A program made the position numbers and the translations under genes. Shown here one piece after another: positions 9,856 through 19,585 of a stretch of DNA of 64,000 nt (positions within the stretch are counted from its first letter, which is position 1; every line of letters starts with the position of its first letter). This DNA comes from Helicobacter cetorum MIT 00-7128 (GTDB lineage Bacteria; Campylobacterota; Campylobacteria; Campylobacterales; Helicobacteraceae). The notes beneath the pieces were generated by a model. That model did not search any database. It was given only the letters and a program-made list of their open reading frames with translations, and was not told where the DNA came from. The DNA is taken from NCBI RefSeq assembly GCF_000259255.1, contig NC_017737.1, positions 868,001 through 932,000 of the forward strand. The letters run 5' to 3'.

Positions 9856-10317
9856 AAACTCGCTTGTGGCTTGTTCTAATAAATCTAATCTATCTACAAT
9901 AAAATAAAATTTGGTCTTTTTATTTAGGGAGATAAAAAAGTCTTTGATAATTTTAGTTAAATGATAAGTTAAAGCCGTTTTTCCACTTCCTTGTGTGTGC
10001 CAAATAACGCCTTTTAGGGGGATTTTATTATTTGAACTAGCTTGATAATGCTTTTTTAATTCTTCTAAAACATTCAAGCTTGCAAACATTTGTGCATAAC
10101 GCCAAATGTGTTTTTGAAAATGCGATTTTTCTTGTAAAAAACTAATGCCATATTTTAAGATAAAGCATGATCTATCAATAGAACAAAACGAAGTTAAAAA
10201 AGAGTTTGTGGGGGTGCTTTTATCTTGTGTGCAATGAGTATCTGTGCTAGGGAGTTTAAATTCTTTTAAGATACTTTTTTGAATGTTTTCAAGCGATTTT
10301 GAATCTTGGGTTTTTCT

Positions 10318-10329
10318 GGGGGGGGGGGG
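10318..10329 (-). repeat. Poly-G(12) contingency tract in hsdR
   Basis: Twelve Gs on the plus strand (Cs in the coding strand), about 205 codons into hsdR. Coding read at 12: ...SNTTPPPQKNPRFKIA-stop (OFF). At 11 or 14 the frame joins the helicase segment. Slipped-strand variation at such tracts is the standard Helicobacter phase-variation mechanism. Confidence 0.85.
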
Positions 10330-10977
10330 TAGTATTACTTGCTAAAGATTCTTCTTCAAAAAAGCGTTGAAAAATAGGCGAATAAGAAGTGCTATAAAAT
10401 ACGCCTTGATTAAAATTGTTATTGCTATAAGCTAAATTATCGCTAAATATCCAAATTTGTGTGAGATTATAAAACATTCTATTAGTAGAATTTGAATAGC
10501 GTTTAATGTGGCGTTCTTTTTCATCTTGAATATTTTTTTGTGCTAAAGGCTGTTTGACTTCTATGCACACTAAAGGTAAGCCATTGATAAAAAGGGTTAT
10601 ATCAGGTCTTAAAGATTTATAACTTAGTTCAGTCATCATCTCATAAATATTATTTGTAGGGTTATCAAAATCTATGATTTTATACTCGCTTGTTAACAAG
10701 TATTCATAAAAACTCTTGCCTAAATCATCGTTATTTAAATACTTTTTGATGTCCTTAAGCACTTCTTTAGTGCTTTTAGTAGGGTTAGGGTTTAATTGAT
10801 TAAAGGCTTTTTCAAAACTATCTGTTAATATGTTTGTGCTTTCATCTAGTATGTAACTATCATTTTTAGAAATAAAATGATAACCAAGCGTAGCTAAATG
10901 CATTAAAGCTGGAACTTGAACCCTTGTTGTTTCATTGCATAGCATTTCTTAGTAGTGCTCCCTTTTTAATTGTGGTT

Positions 10978-10983
10978 ATTATA
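10978..10983 (-). promoter_or_regulatory. Candidate -10 box of the hsd operon
   Basis: TATAAT on the minus strand in the context TACTATAATA, 33 bp before the hsdR ATG (10945). The same TACTATAATA stands before the OLD-type gene at 13934-13939. Confidence 0.5.
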
Positions 10984-11099
10984 GTATAAATTTTCTTATG
11001 TGATTTGTTTCTGAAAATAGGTCTAGTGATGTTAGAAACGATAGAATGCAAAAAAGATTATCATAACAAAGAATAATAAAAGGTTTTTGGAGATAACTT

Positions 11100-11615
11100 A
11101 TGCGTGAGATTATTGGTGCTTATTATTTATGGGTGTTGAGTTTTCATATTATAGGTTTTGTGCTATGGTCTGCAATGTTACTTATCTTACCACGATTGTT
11201 TTCTATCCATAAAGAAAGTTTGAACAATCAAGAATTGTGTGTTATTTTAGAGAAATTAGAGCTATTTATTTATCGTTATATAGGGAGTTTGGGGGTTATT
11301 TTGGTTTTTATTATGGGGGGATTGCTTTTATACCTTAATCCTAGTTTGTTAAACGAGCGATTTTTCCAAGCAAAGCTTGTAGCAGTAGGTCTATTGACTT
11401 ACTATAGCCACACTCTAGGTTATTATAGAAAAAGAATTTATAAAGTTAATGCACGATTCTTTAAAGCATATCATTTGGTAGCTTTAGCTTTAATTGGCTT
11501 GATTGTCTCTTATATCTTGCTCAAAAATGTTTCTGTAATTTTTAGTGTTGGTGTGCTAGGTCTTATGGGGCTATTGATAGCTGGCATTTATTATAAAAAT
11601 AAGCCCCACAAGTAG
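11100..11615 (+). CDS. hemJ: HemJ-type protoporphyrinogen IX oxidase (UPF0093 membrane protein)
   Basis: 171 residues with four to five membrane helices. HemJ oxidises protoporphyrinogen IX to protoporphyrin IX, the penultimate step of haem synthesis. Family hallmarks are visible: LSFHIIGFVLWS with His16, PRLFSIH with Arg32 and His37, and QAKLVAVGLLTYYSH with Lys92 and His104. The ATG follows TTTTGGAGATAACTT, a clear Shine-Dalgarno. It lies between two leftward defence genes and is read rightward, divergent from hsdR (promoter region 10946-11099) and convergent with the OLD-type gene, with which it shares a terminator. Slightly longer than the usual ~148 residues because of the C-terminal helix and KNKPHK tail. 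Confidence 0.82.
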   Translation: MREIIGAYYLWVLSFHIIGFVLWSAMLLILPRLFSIHKESLNNQELCVILEKLELFIYRYIGSLGVILVFIMGGLLLYLNPSLLNERFFQAKLVAVGLLTYYSHTLGYYRKRIYKVNARFFKAYHLVALALIGLIVSYILLKNVSVIFSVGVLGLMGLLIAGIYYKNKPHK

Positions 11616-11632
11616 GGGCTTATTGAGTTTTT
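11601..11632 (+). terminator. Rho-independent terminator of hemJ
   Basis: AAGCCCC / GGGGCTT stem (11601-11607 and 11615-11621), loop of 7, then a T run at 11628-11632. The hemJ stop codon lies in the loop. It reaches the end of the convergent OLD-type gene and may serve both. Confidence 0.8.
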
Positions 11633-13902
11633 ACTTTCGCTTTTCTTGTGGTTCTTTTTGTAGCTCTTTTTGCAACCACTCTAAAAGTTTGTAAAAATTT
11701 TCTTTAGTCTCTTTTTCTATTAAATGAGGATTTAAAAGCACATCATTTTTTAAAGCGCTTGTATAGGCGATGTGTCCGGAATTGCGTTTGTTTTCCAAGT
11801 CAAATCTCTGATAATCAGACTTGCTGAAAACGCCCTCAATGTCTTTTGAAAGTTTTTCATTGTTGAACTTGATAGACTTGCAATCTGTAAGTTTCAAAAG
11901 TTTGAGCTTATTTTCTAATTTTTCATTAATTTCTTCGCATAGCTGACCCTTGTCATCACCATCTACTAATAGTGTTGTATTGGGTTCTTCTTTGTCTAGG
12001 ATTTTTAACTTTTTTTCCATCTCTTCTTTCCATATTTTCTTTTGCTCTTCATTACTAAGATTGCCCTTTCCTAGCCCATTAATGGGTAAAAACACCATGC
12101 TTAGAGACTTCTCTTTTTCTTTTTCATAGAGCAATTTAAACGCACTTAGATAATTGTAATCACTAATGCCTTCTACAAACACACATTTTGAGCCGATTAA
12201 ATGGCGTTTTTCTACACCCAAAGCCTTTTTGATATGTTTTAAGGAGTCGCTATCATTTGGACTGACAGATGAAAAATAATTGATACTCACATTACGCAAA
12301 TTTTCATCTAAGCTTAAAATCCTTAATTCATCTAAATGGTCTGCATCCACCAAAAAGGGGTCATGCGTGCTGATAACAAAGGTAACCCCCTTTTCTTGCC
12401 CCAACTTTTTTAAAAAATTGCGATACTCTATGCGTGTAGGCACAGAGAGATTAGAGCCAGTCTCATCCATTAAAACAATAGAATTGGGTGCTATTTTAGG
12501 GCTACACAAAAGATTAAAAAACAAATCAAAATACCACCTAAACCCCTCGCTTTGGTGGTCTAATTCTAAAACTTCCTCTCCACCTTTCTTGTTTCGCTTA
12601 AATAGTGAGAGTGAGACTTTTTGGCTATCTAGCTTAAAATCAAATTCATAATACAAATCTTCATTTTTATTTTGAAAATACATTTGGTTGAAATGCTTAG
12701 AAATTTCTTCATTAATAAGCTTTTCATACTTTCTCCCCGCTTGATTTAAATAAGCTTCTGATTTATCCTTAGCTTTAATATAAGCGTTCTTTATTTCTTC
12801 AAAAGCATTTTTATTGACAGCATTAAACAAGAGATTAAAAAACTTGCTTTTGGTCAAATCATCTGGCGTTGTCATCAAATCTTTGGAGCTAAAACTTGTT
12901 GTAGGTTTGTAATAAATGACTTGAGCAAGTTTAGAATGCAAGAAATACTCAATTTTATTCAAAGGATAATCTTCTAAAATATTCTCTATACTCTCATAAT
13001 CCACATGCGAACTTAAGATAGGCTCTTTTAAATTGATTGTAGGGAAAGTTGGGGGATTTATTCTATTCCAATTACTACGATTGATTTGGTCGGTATATTC
13101 GTTTGCAAGTTGCTTGAATTGTTCTAAATTCTCTTGCATGCCTTTTAGTGTTGTGCCTTCATCACAAATAGTTTCTATTAAAGGTTGCAAGCTATCTGCA
13201 TTATTCAAATATCTTCTAAGCTCTTTTTGAATTTTTTCTAACTCTTGCTTTAATCTTGTCTTGAAAGTAGTCAAATCTTTTTTAAATTGTTCTTTTATGT
13301 CATTAGATTTCTCATTATCTTGATAACGCAAAATTTCATTAAAGAGCTTTAATAAACTATCTGCATTGCTAGTGCGATTGAGTTTGTTTTTAAAGTCTTC
13401 TTGAATGCTTGTTTCTGGGTCTAAATTATTAAGCACTTTAAAACAAACGCTTTTAAGTTGTTCAGTTTCTGGAGCTAAAGAATACGAAATTTTATCATGT
13501 TCAATCTCTATACTTGCTTTATTTTCACTCTTTTCATCTTTCCCAATTTTTTCTTCTATACACAACCCTAAATGTGTGATTGTATCTTCAAAGCCTAAAT
13601 AATTAGGGGTGCAATTTTCTTTAAACTCATCTAAATGCTCACTAAAACACCCTAGGGCTTTCAACAAATTGCTCTTACCGGTATTATTCTCACCTATAAT
13701 AAGAACCAAACCACCTAATTTATCACTGCTAAATGAATTGTTAAGATACAACCTTTCGCATTTTTCTTGTCCGTCCTTAACGCCAATATTCCTAAAATTC
13801 TTAATCTCTAAAAAGCGTGTGGTTACTTCTTTGGGCGTTACACTTTCATGGTTACTTGCGGGGGGGGGGGGTAACTTGGCTGTTTTTTGTTGTGTTGCTC
13901 AT
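11631..13902 (-). pseudogene. OLD-family ATPase/TOPRIM nuclease; phase-variable, OFF at the present tract length
   Basis: The true start is an ATG at 13902 after AAAAAGGATAGGAAT; MSNTTKNSQVT then leads into a 12-base C tract and a stop soon after. With 11 (or 14) Cs the frame continues ASNHESVTPKEVTTRF, EIKNFRNIG and the 706-residue open frame. That body has Walker A GENNTGKSN, a Walker B-like SIVLMDETGSNL, switch histidine FVISTHDPF, and a C-terminal TOPRIM: FVEGISDYNYL (Glu) and TLLVDGDDKGQL (DxD). This is the single-chain OLD architecture (ATPase plus nickase-like TOPRIM), also seen in GajA of Gabija; no UvrD-like partner is present. A role in phage defence is inferred. The ON protein would be ~756 residues. 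Confidence 0.8.
13860..13871 (-). repeat. Poly-G(12) contingency tract at the 5' end of the OLD-type gene
   Basis: Twelve Gs on the plus strand. Ten codons plus one base after the ATG at 13902, the coding strand reads A followed by twelve Cs. At 12 the peptide ends ...TPPPRK-stop; at 11 or 14 the full protein is made. This explains why the long open frame (11631-13751) has only a TTG at its apparent start. Confidence 0.85.
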
Positions 13903-13933
13903 ATTCCTATCCTTTTTTAAAATTAAAATAGCT

Positions 13934-13939
13934 ATTATA
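13934..13939 (-). promoter_or_regulatory. Candidate -10 box of the OLD-type gene
   Basis: TATAAT on the minus strand within TACTATAATA, 32 bp before the ATG at 13902; predicted transcript start near 13927. Confidence 0.5.
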
Positions 13940-14103
13940 GTATTACAAAGTTAAATAATATTAAATTTAAGCTTTGTTTATAAAACAATATGGATTAAGC
14001 AAAATATTTTATATTTTAAAAACTTTATGGAATTTTTATCATCAATATTTTGCTTTAATGAGAGATTTTATCAGTTATTTTCAATCATAAAAAGGATAAT
14101 TCC

Positions 14104-14129
14104 CCCACTAATTAAATCTTAATAGTGGG
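14104..14129 (-). terminator. Hairpin at the 3' end of the HpaA-like gene
   Basis: CCCACTA (14104-14110) pairs with TAGTGGG (14123-14129); the gene's TAA stop lies in the loop. On the plus strand the right arm is followed by TTTT, on the minus strand by GGAATT, so it is a moderate terminator candidate in either direction. Confidence 0.5.
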
Positions 14130-14859
14130 TTTTAGAGCGGATAGAGACGCTATTTTTTTCATAGGTTTCTAAGGGCTGTTTTTGGATTTTATTATCTAAT
14201 TGTTGCATAAGCTCGCTAAAAGCACTATTCATCAAGGCATGGGTTTTGTCATTTAGGTTGCTCTTACCTTTCATAAAAGAGCTCATCCAACTTAGCGTGC
14301 CATTAAAAGCTTGGTGTTTATAGGCATAAGACTCTTTGTCTAAATTATCAGCTTTAATTTCAAATGCTTGTAAAGTGGTGTTGCTTAATGGCTCTAAGAA
14401 AGTGCCTTCAATACTACCCACTAGAGACATTTTGCCCTCTTCAGTCCTTAAGCCTAATGAGCCAATGAAACTTAATCTCGCACCGCCACTATCTTCATAT
14501 GAAATATTTTTAGCAATATCTAGCTCGCCATTGAGTATTAATTCAAAAGCGCTTTTTTGCTTTTGTTCATAGCTAATACTCTCTTGTTTGCTGACTTCTA
14601 TAACGCTATAGCCTTGATTTTCTAATAAACGCTTGATGTTTTCTTTTAGCTTGGCATTAAATTCTTGGCTCTCTTTACCATCGCCTTTAAAACGCACCTT
14701 GTTTAATAAAATCACCGATTTGTGTAGTTGTGGCTCTGTTTTAGTGGGGCTTTTATAGGCGAAGTTTATGGGGGTATTGTGGCTTACTTCTATTTTAGGA
14801 GCGCATGCTATAAAAATAACACTTAAAAAAAGAGACTCTATGAAAATAAACTTTTTCAT
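14119..14859 (-). CDS. HpaA-family (neuraminyllactose-binding haemagglutinin) lipoprotein
   Basis: About 246 residues. I place the start at the third codon of the longest frame because AAGGA then sits six bases before ATG AAA AAG. The signal peptide ends IFIACAPK, a lipobox with Cys19, so this is an outer-membrane lipoprotein. The HpaA family is specific to Helicobacter: HpaA is a surface/flagellar-sheath lipoprotein and H. pylori has two paralogues. NTPINFAYKSP and the YSVIEVS region fit the family; I cannot say which paralogue this is. A Glu inside the hydrophobic part of the signal peptide is unusual. No obvious operon partner; lepA ends 270 bp upstream on the same strand. Confidence 0.8.
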   Translation of the reverse strand: MKKFIFIESLFLSVIFIACAPKIEVSHNTPINFAYKSPTKTEPQLHKSVILLNKVRFKGDGKESQEFNAKLKENIKRLLENQGYSVIEVSKQESISYEQKQKSAFELILNGELDIAKNISYEDSGGARLSFIGSLGLRTEEGKMSLVGSIEGTFLEPLSNTTLQAFEIKADNLDKESYAYKHQAFNGTLSWMSSFMKGKSNLNDKTHALMNSAFSELMQQLDNKIQKQPLETYEKNSVSIRSKTHY

Positions 14860-14979
14860 CAACATTCCTTAGATTTTAAAGCATTTGTTCGTATTCTAGT
14901 ATAAGAGCACTAATTAAAATCTAACAAACGATAACTTTAATCTAAGGGGGAATAGCTTATTTAAAAAATAGGGGATTGA

Positions 14980-15023
14980 TTAACACGCTTTTTAAACTTT
15001 GAGATAGGGGAAATGCGTGTTAA
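14980..15023 (-). promoter_or_regulatory. Inverted repeat between lepA and the HpaA-like gene
   Basis: TTAACACGC (14980-14988) and GCGTGTTAA (15015-15023), a perfect 9-bp pair 26 bp apart. It could be a terminator/attenuator after lepA or an operator for the lipoprotein gene. There is no T run. Confidence 0.3.
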
Positions 15024-15132
15024 ATATTTATGAAAACGATTTAATAAGCTTGCTCATATTTATTCCTTCATTCTTCACTATCTTAAGCTATGAGCATTGA
15101 TAGAATTATTAACTAGAATTTTAAACCATTGT

Positions 15133-16959
15133 TTAATCAATCTTTAATATTGCTAAAAACGCCTCTTGGGGGAGCTCTACCTTACCAATAGCTTTCATGC
15201 GTTTCTTACCTTCTTTTTGCTTTTCTAAGAGCTTTCTTTTTCGTGTAATATCGCCTCCATAGCACTTAGCTGTTACATTCTTACCGACGGATTTTACAGT
15301 CTCTCTTGCGATGACTTTATTACCTACACTGGCTTGAATGGCGACTTCAAAAAGCTGGCGTGGGATGAGCTCTTTCATCGCCTCTACTAAAGCACGCCCT
15401 TTTTCATACGCCTTGTTTTTATCTACTATAATAGAAAGTGCGTCCACAATATCGCCCGCCACTCTCACATCAAGCTTGACTAAATTACCTTCTCTATTTT
15501 CTATAGGCTCATAATCAAAGCTCGCATATCCTTTAGTGCAAGATTTGAGCTTGTCATAAAAATCCATAACAATTTCATTGCTAGGCAACGAATAAGTGAG
15601 CATGACACGAGATTGGTTTAAATATTCCATTTTTTCTTGAATGCCACGCTTATTATTTAATAAATGCATTAAATTACCTAAAAACTCGCTAGGGGTAATA
15701 ATAGTCGCTCGAACATAAGGCTCTTTGATACAAGCGATATTGTTTTCAGGGGGTAATTCGCTAGGGTTTTGGACATATTTCACATCGCCGTCGGTTAAAT
15801 GCACTTCATACACCACAGTGGGAGCGGTGGCTATTAAGTTAAGGCTAAATTCTCTCTCTAATCTCTCTTTAATCACTTCCATATGGAGTAAACCTAAAAA
15901 CCCTACCCTAAAGCCAAAGCCTAGTGCAACGGAGCTTTCAGGCTCAAAATTCAAAGCGCAATCATTGAGCTGGAGTTTGAGTAACGCTTCTCTTAAATCT
16001 TCAAATCTATCGGTTTCTATAGGATAAAGCCCTGCAAAGACAAAGGGTTTAGCTGGCATAAAACCTTCAATAGGCTCAGTAGTGGGGGTTTTAGCGTCTG
16101 TTAAAGTATCACCCACAGCAATATCCGTAACACTCTTTAGCCCTAAACTTACAATGCCAATTTCCCCACACTCTAAACTTTGAGTAGGAATTTTTTTCAA
16201 AGGATTTGGGTAGTAGAGCCCTAAAACGCCGTGTTTTTTACCCGTTCCCATTACTAAAATTTCTTGCTCGGTGCTGATATTGCCATCTATTACACGCACC
16301 AAAGCTAATGCCCCTAAATAATTATCAAACCATGAATCATAAATGAGCGCTTTTAAAGGGGCATTAGGATTGCCACTAGGAGCTGGAATGGTAGTGATAA
16401 TTTTTTCTAATAAGTCCTTAATGCCAAGCTTAGTTTTAGCGCTCACTTCATTAGCATTAGCACAATCAATCCCAATCGTATCTTCAATATCCTGTTTGAC
16501 TTCTAAAACATTTGCATTAGGTAAATCAATCTTATTAATCACGGGTAAAATTTCTAAATCATTATCTAAAGCGATATAGACATTTGCAATCGTTTGTGCT
16601 TCTACGCCTTGAGTAGCGTCCACGACTAATAGCACCCCTTCGCATGAACACAAAGAGCGAGACACTTCATAGCTAAAATCCACATGCCCTGGAGTGTCAA
16701 TGAGATTTAGCACATAATCTTCTCCATTAAGCGTGTAATTCAAACGCACACTTTGGGCTTTTATGGTAATGCCCCTTTCTTTTTCAATATCCATAGTGTC
16801 CATGACTTGACTAGTCATTTCTCTGTTGCTAATAGCGTTGCATTCACTAATTAAGCAATCCGCTAAGGTGCTTTTGCCATGGTCAATATGAGCGATAATA
16901 GAAAAATTGCGGATATTTTTCATGGGGGTTTGTGGCGGGATTTGCGAGATTTGTTTCAT
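15133..16959 (-). CDS. lepA: Elongation factor 4 (LepA), ribosomal back-translocase GTPase
   Basis: 608 residues, family-typical. G1 motif [10 protein letters not shown]3 DTPGHVD and G4 NKID are all present in the N-terminal GTPase domain; the C terminus has the LepA-specific domain rich in Lys/Arg ([18 protein letters not shown]). LepA acts on the ribosome under ionic and other stress. The ATG at 16959 overlaps the dxs stop (ATGA), implying translational coupling; an internal Met before KNIRNFS (residue 13) is the alternative start and resembles the start in related species. Confidence 0.96.
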   Translation of the reverse strand: MKQISQIPPQTPMKNIRNFSIIAHIDHGKSTLADCLISECNAISNREMTSQVMDTMDIEKERGITIKAQSVRLNYTLNGEDYVLNLIDTPGHVDFSYEVSRSLCSCEGVLLVVDATQGVEAQTIANVYIALDNDLEILPVINKIDLPNANVLEVKQDIEDTIGIDCANANEVSAKTKLGIKDLLEKIITTIPAPSGNPNAPLKALIYDSWFDNYLGALALVRVIDGNISTEQEILVMGTGKKHGVLGLYYPNPLKKIPTQSLECGEIGIVSLGLKSVTDIAVGDTLTDAKTPTTEPIEGFMPAKPFVFAGLYPIETDRFEDLREALLKLQLNDCALNFEPESSVALGFGFRVGFLGLLHMEVIKERLEREFSLNLIATAPTVVYEVHLTDGDVKYVQNPSELPPENNIACIKEPYVRATIITPSEFLGNLMHLLNNKRGIQEKMEYLNQSRVMLTYSLPSNEIVMDFYDKLKSCTKGYASFDYEPIENREGNLVKLDVRVAGDIVDALSIIVDKNKAYEKGRALVEAMKELIPRQLFEVAIQASVGNKVIARETVKSVGKNVTAKCYGGDITRKRKLLEKQKEGKKRMKAIGKVELPQEAFLAILKID

Positions 16960-18815
16960 TCTATGTGTCCTAAATCTTTTAAAATAGCGTTAGTTAAACT
17001 CTCTGTGTCTAAGCCTAAGGATTTTTCTACTAAGGCGGTGTTTCCATGCATGATGAATTCATCAGTGATTTCAAAGCTTTTGATAGGTTTTAAAATGTTT
17101 TGTTCACTCAAAAATTCTAAAATCGCACTAGCCACTCCCCCAAGCTTGTAATTATCGCTAAAAATATAAAGCTTTTTATAGGGGGCAATCATTGAACTTA
17201 GATTTTTATCTAAGGGCTTAAGAAACCTTAAATCTAACAGAGCGCATTCTATGTTTTTCTCTTTTAAAGCAAGCTGGACTAAATGCGCCCTTCCTACGCC
17301 ATTACCATAGCCTATGAGTAGAATTTCGCCTTCTTTTTTTAATAATTCACTTTGCCCCAAAACAAATTCACTAGGCTTAAAAACATTGTCTTTCAACACA
17401 AATGCCCCCCTTGGATAGCGGAACGCACAAGGACTTGTTTGGTAATCGCTCGCAAAAACAACGGCGTTTTTTAAAGTCTCATTATCTCGTGGGGCAAAAA
17501 TGACCATATTAGGAATGGAGCGCAAATACGCTACATCTAAAAGCCCTTGGTGGGTCTCGCCATCTTCACCCACAATGCCCGCTCTGTCAATGGCGAGTTT
17601 AATAGGTAGGCTAGAAATGCACGCATCATGGACAATTTGGTCATAGGCTCGTTGTAAAAAAGTGGAATAGATAGTTACAAAGGGCTTAAAACCTTCTTTA
17701 GCCATAGCACTACTAGAAGTTAGGGCATGTTGTTCAGCAATGGCTACATCAAAAAAGCGTGAAGGATAAGCTTGAATGAGTTTGTCTAAGCCTGTGCCAC
17801 TAGGCATTGCAGCGGTTACGCCTACAATTTTTTCATCTTTTTTGGCTAATTCTAAAAGGGTGTTAGAATACACTTCAGTGGGCGATAAAATGGCACTCTT
17901 AGACTTCTTAGACAAACCGGTATCTAAATCAAAAGGCCCTACGCCATGCCATTTTTCATATTTTCCCTCAGCCTTTTCATAGCCCTTACCCTTTAAGGTT
18001 TGCGCATGGATTAACACAGGCTCTTTAAGCTCTTTGGCTAATTTTAAGGTTTCAACAATAGCGTTTAAATCATGCCCATTAATAGGTCCTATATAATTGA
18101 TACCTAATTCTTCAAAAAACACGCCCGGCGTTATAAGTTTAAAAGATTCTTCAAAGCGACTCGCCAAGTAATTCACACTCTCAGGTAAGGTGTTTAAGAT
18201 TTTTTTGACTTTAGAGCGAAAGGATTGATAAAAAGGGCCTTTCATCAACTGGCTAAGGGCTTTTGATAAGGCTCCAATAGGCGTGCTGATACTCATTTCA
18301 TTATCATTGAGAATGATTATCATAGGATATTTTCTATCGCCTAGCTCATTTAGTGCCTCATAAAAAAGCCCCGCACTGATACTTCCATCACCAAGTAAGG
18401 CTATAGGAATACCACTTTCTTGCTTTAAATGAAAGGCTTTAGCCACTCCCACGCCTACAGAAACAGATGTAGAGCTATGCCCCGCAATAAAGTAATCGCA
18501 CTCGCTCTCACTGGGTCTAGTAAAACCACTCAAACCTTCAAATTGTCTCAAAGTGCTAAATTCTTCAAAGCGATTGGTTAAAAGCTTGTGAGCGTAAGCT
18601 TGATGAGAAGTGTCAAAAATAAAGGGGTTTTTTTGACAATCAAACATCGCATGCATGCCAACAATTAGTTCTACTGCTCCTAAAGATGAGCTTAAATGCC
18701 CTCCATTTGCACTCACCACTTCTAAAATACGCTTTCGTAATGTTGCGCACACTTCTTGCAAATTTTCAATATTGCTAGGGTCTAAGTCAAAAGTTTGCTT
18801 ATTTTGCAAAATCAC
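16956..18815 (-). CDS. dxs: 1-deoxy-D-xylulose-5-phosphate synthase
   Basis: 619 residues. Condenses pyruvate and glyceraldehyde-3-phosphate to DXP with thiamine diphosphate, the first step of the non-mevalonate isoprenoid pathway. Visible are the ThDP-binding stretch GDGSISAG...LNDNEMSIS (about 145-175), the catalytic-site IAEQHALT, and the transketolase C-terminal domain. The start is a GTG at 18815 overlapping the fliH stop (GTGA), matching the MILQNK start of the H. pylori protein. Neighbours fliH (upstream) and lepA (downstream) are in the H. pylori order. Confidence 0.96.
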   Translation of the reverse strand: MILQNKQTFDLDPSNIENLQEVCATLRKRILEVVSANGGHLSSSLGAVELIVGMHAMFDCQKNPFIFDTSHQAYAHKLLTNRFEEFSTLRQFEGLSGFTRPSESECDYFIAGHSSTSVSVGVGVAKAFHLKQESGIPIALLGDGSISAGLFYEALNELGDRKYPMIIILNDNEMSISTPIGALSKALSQLMKGPFYQSFRSKVKKILNTLPESVNYLASRFEESFKLITPGVFFEELGINYIGPINGHDLNAIVETLKLAKELKEPVLIHAQTLKGKGYEKAEGKYEKWHGVGPFDLDTGLSKKSKSAILSPTEVYSNTLLELAKKDEKIVGVTAAMPSGTGLDKLIQAYPSRFFDVAIAEQHALTSSSAMAKEGFKPFVTIYSTFLQRAYDQIVHDACISSLPIKLAIDRAGIVGEDGETHQGLLDVAYLRSIPNMVIFAPRDNETLKNAVVFASDYQTSPCAFRYPRGAFVLKDNVFKPSEFVLGQSELLKKEGEILLIGYGNGVGRAHLVQLALKEKNIECALLDLRFLKPLDKNLSSMIAPYKKLYIFSDNYKLGGVASAILEFLSEQNILKPIKSFEITDEFIMHGNTALVEKSLGLDTESLTNAILKDLGHIE

Positions 18816-19585
18816 ACCTTAAAATTATCCAAAACACTTTCTTTGAGCGTCTTGTAGCGATTCATTAAGTTTCCATCAACGCTCCCATTAGAGCTATCAA
18901 TCACAACGCCCCCCTTAGCAATAGCGTCATTACTCTCTAGCTTGATTTTGGAGGCATTTTGCAAATGTTCGTTTAAATAGGGGTAATCTAAAGGATTAAC
19001 TTTTAAATGAATGTTAGTCGCATCAATGACATTCTTTAATAATTCTTCGGCTAGAGCTAGGGCTACTTTTTGGCTATTATCTTCTACTTCTTTAACAATC
19101 ACTTCTTTAGCAATATCTATAGCAATCGCACTTAGTTCTTTTTCTAAAGCGCTTAAATGCTCTTCAGAGCTTTTCATTTTTTCATGTAAGGAAGTGATAG
19201 CATGCAAGAGTTGGTTTTTTTCTTCATTAATGCTGTTGATAAGCTCATTGCGTGCTTTTTCTTCGCCTTCTTTAAAGCCGATTTTATAGCCATCATTCTT
19301 AGCGCTTTCTATCAAGGCTTTGCTCTCTTCTTGAGCCTTTTCAAATTGCATTTGTAGATTAACTACATGGCTAGAGAGCTCATCAGTTTTTTTCAATAAG
19401 CATTCTATCAAGTCATTTTCTATTGCCTTTTGCTCAACTTTTTCTTTTTTAATAGGCGAATCTTGCACAAAGTTGGGTTGTTGTGGGGTATTTGAATGAA
19501 AATTTGCCATATTTTTAAATTCATATTTTTGAATATCATGTTTGTCTAGGCGGTCTTTATGAATTAAATTTTCTTGACTATTCAA
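18812..19585 (-). CDS. fliH: Flagellar export ATPase regulator FliH
   Basis: 257 residues. FliH binds the FliI ATPase and links it to the C-ring at the cytoplasmic face of the flagellar export apparatus. The sequence has a long Glu/Lys-rich coiled coil (about 65-165), a GxxxG-poor central helix and the conserved C-terminal FliH/YscL domain (EELLKNVIDATNIHLKVNP, KGGVVIDSSNGSVDGN). The start is a TTG at 19585 overlapping the fliG stop by 8 bp; no nearby in-frame ATG fits better until MANFHSN at residue 26. It is part of the fliF-fliG-fliH-dxs-lepA operon. Confidence 0.93.
   Translation of the reverse strand: MNSQENLIHKDRLDKHDIQKYEFKNMANFHSNTPQQPNFVQDSPIKKEKVEQKAIENDLIECLLKKTDELSSHVVNLQMQFEKAQEESKALIESAKNDGYKIGFKEGEEKARNELINSINEEKNQLLHAITSLHEKMKSSEEHLSALEKELSAIAIDIAKEVIVKEVEDNSQKVALALAEELLKNVIDATNIHLKVNPLDYPYLNEHLQNASKIKLESNDAIAKGGVVIDSSNGSVDGNLMNRYKTLKESVLDNFKV

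Larger units (their letters stand above)
7875..10945 (-). pseudogene. hsdR: Type I restriction endonuclease HsdR; phase-variable, currently out of frame
   Basis: R subunit of the type I system: ATP-driven translocase plus nuclease. The first segment (10945-10289) has the HsdR_N nuclease domain (RPDITLFINGLP...CIEVKQP, the D...ExK site). Frame is lost at a 12-G tract (10318-10329); with 11 G the reading frame continues without a stop through YGISFLQEK... HIWRYAQMFAS into Walker A HTQGSGKTA. A second break at an eight-A run (minus strand; plus 9848-9855) separates this from the segment starting LEVHTPSNKKEL, which has DEAH (VFIIDEAHRS) and the motif VI-like LARVNRPYKD. Removing one base at each tract gives one ~1022-residue protein of normal HsdR length. 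Confidence 0.85.

Noticed and set aside
12280-12651. 123-codon plus-strand ORF in the OLD-type gene
   Set aside because: Ser/Lys-rich antisense shadow of a gene with Walker and TOPRIM motifs.
13609-13920. 103-codon plus-strand ORF crossing the G tract
   Set aside because: Antisense to the phase-variable OLD-type gene, which has better motifs and start; the run is a by-product of composition.
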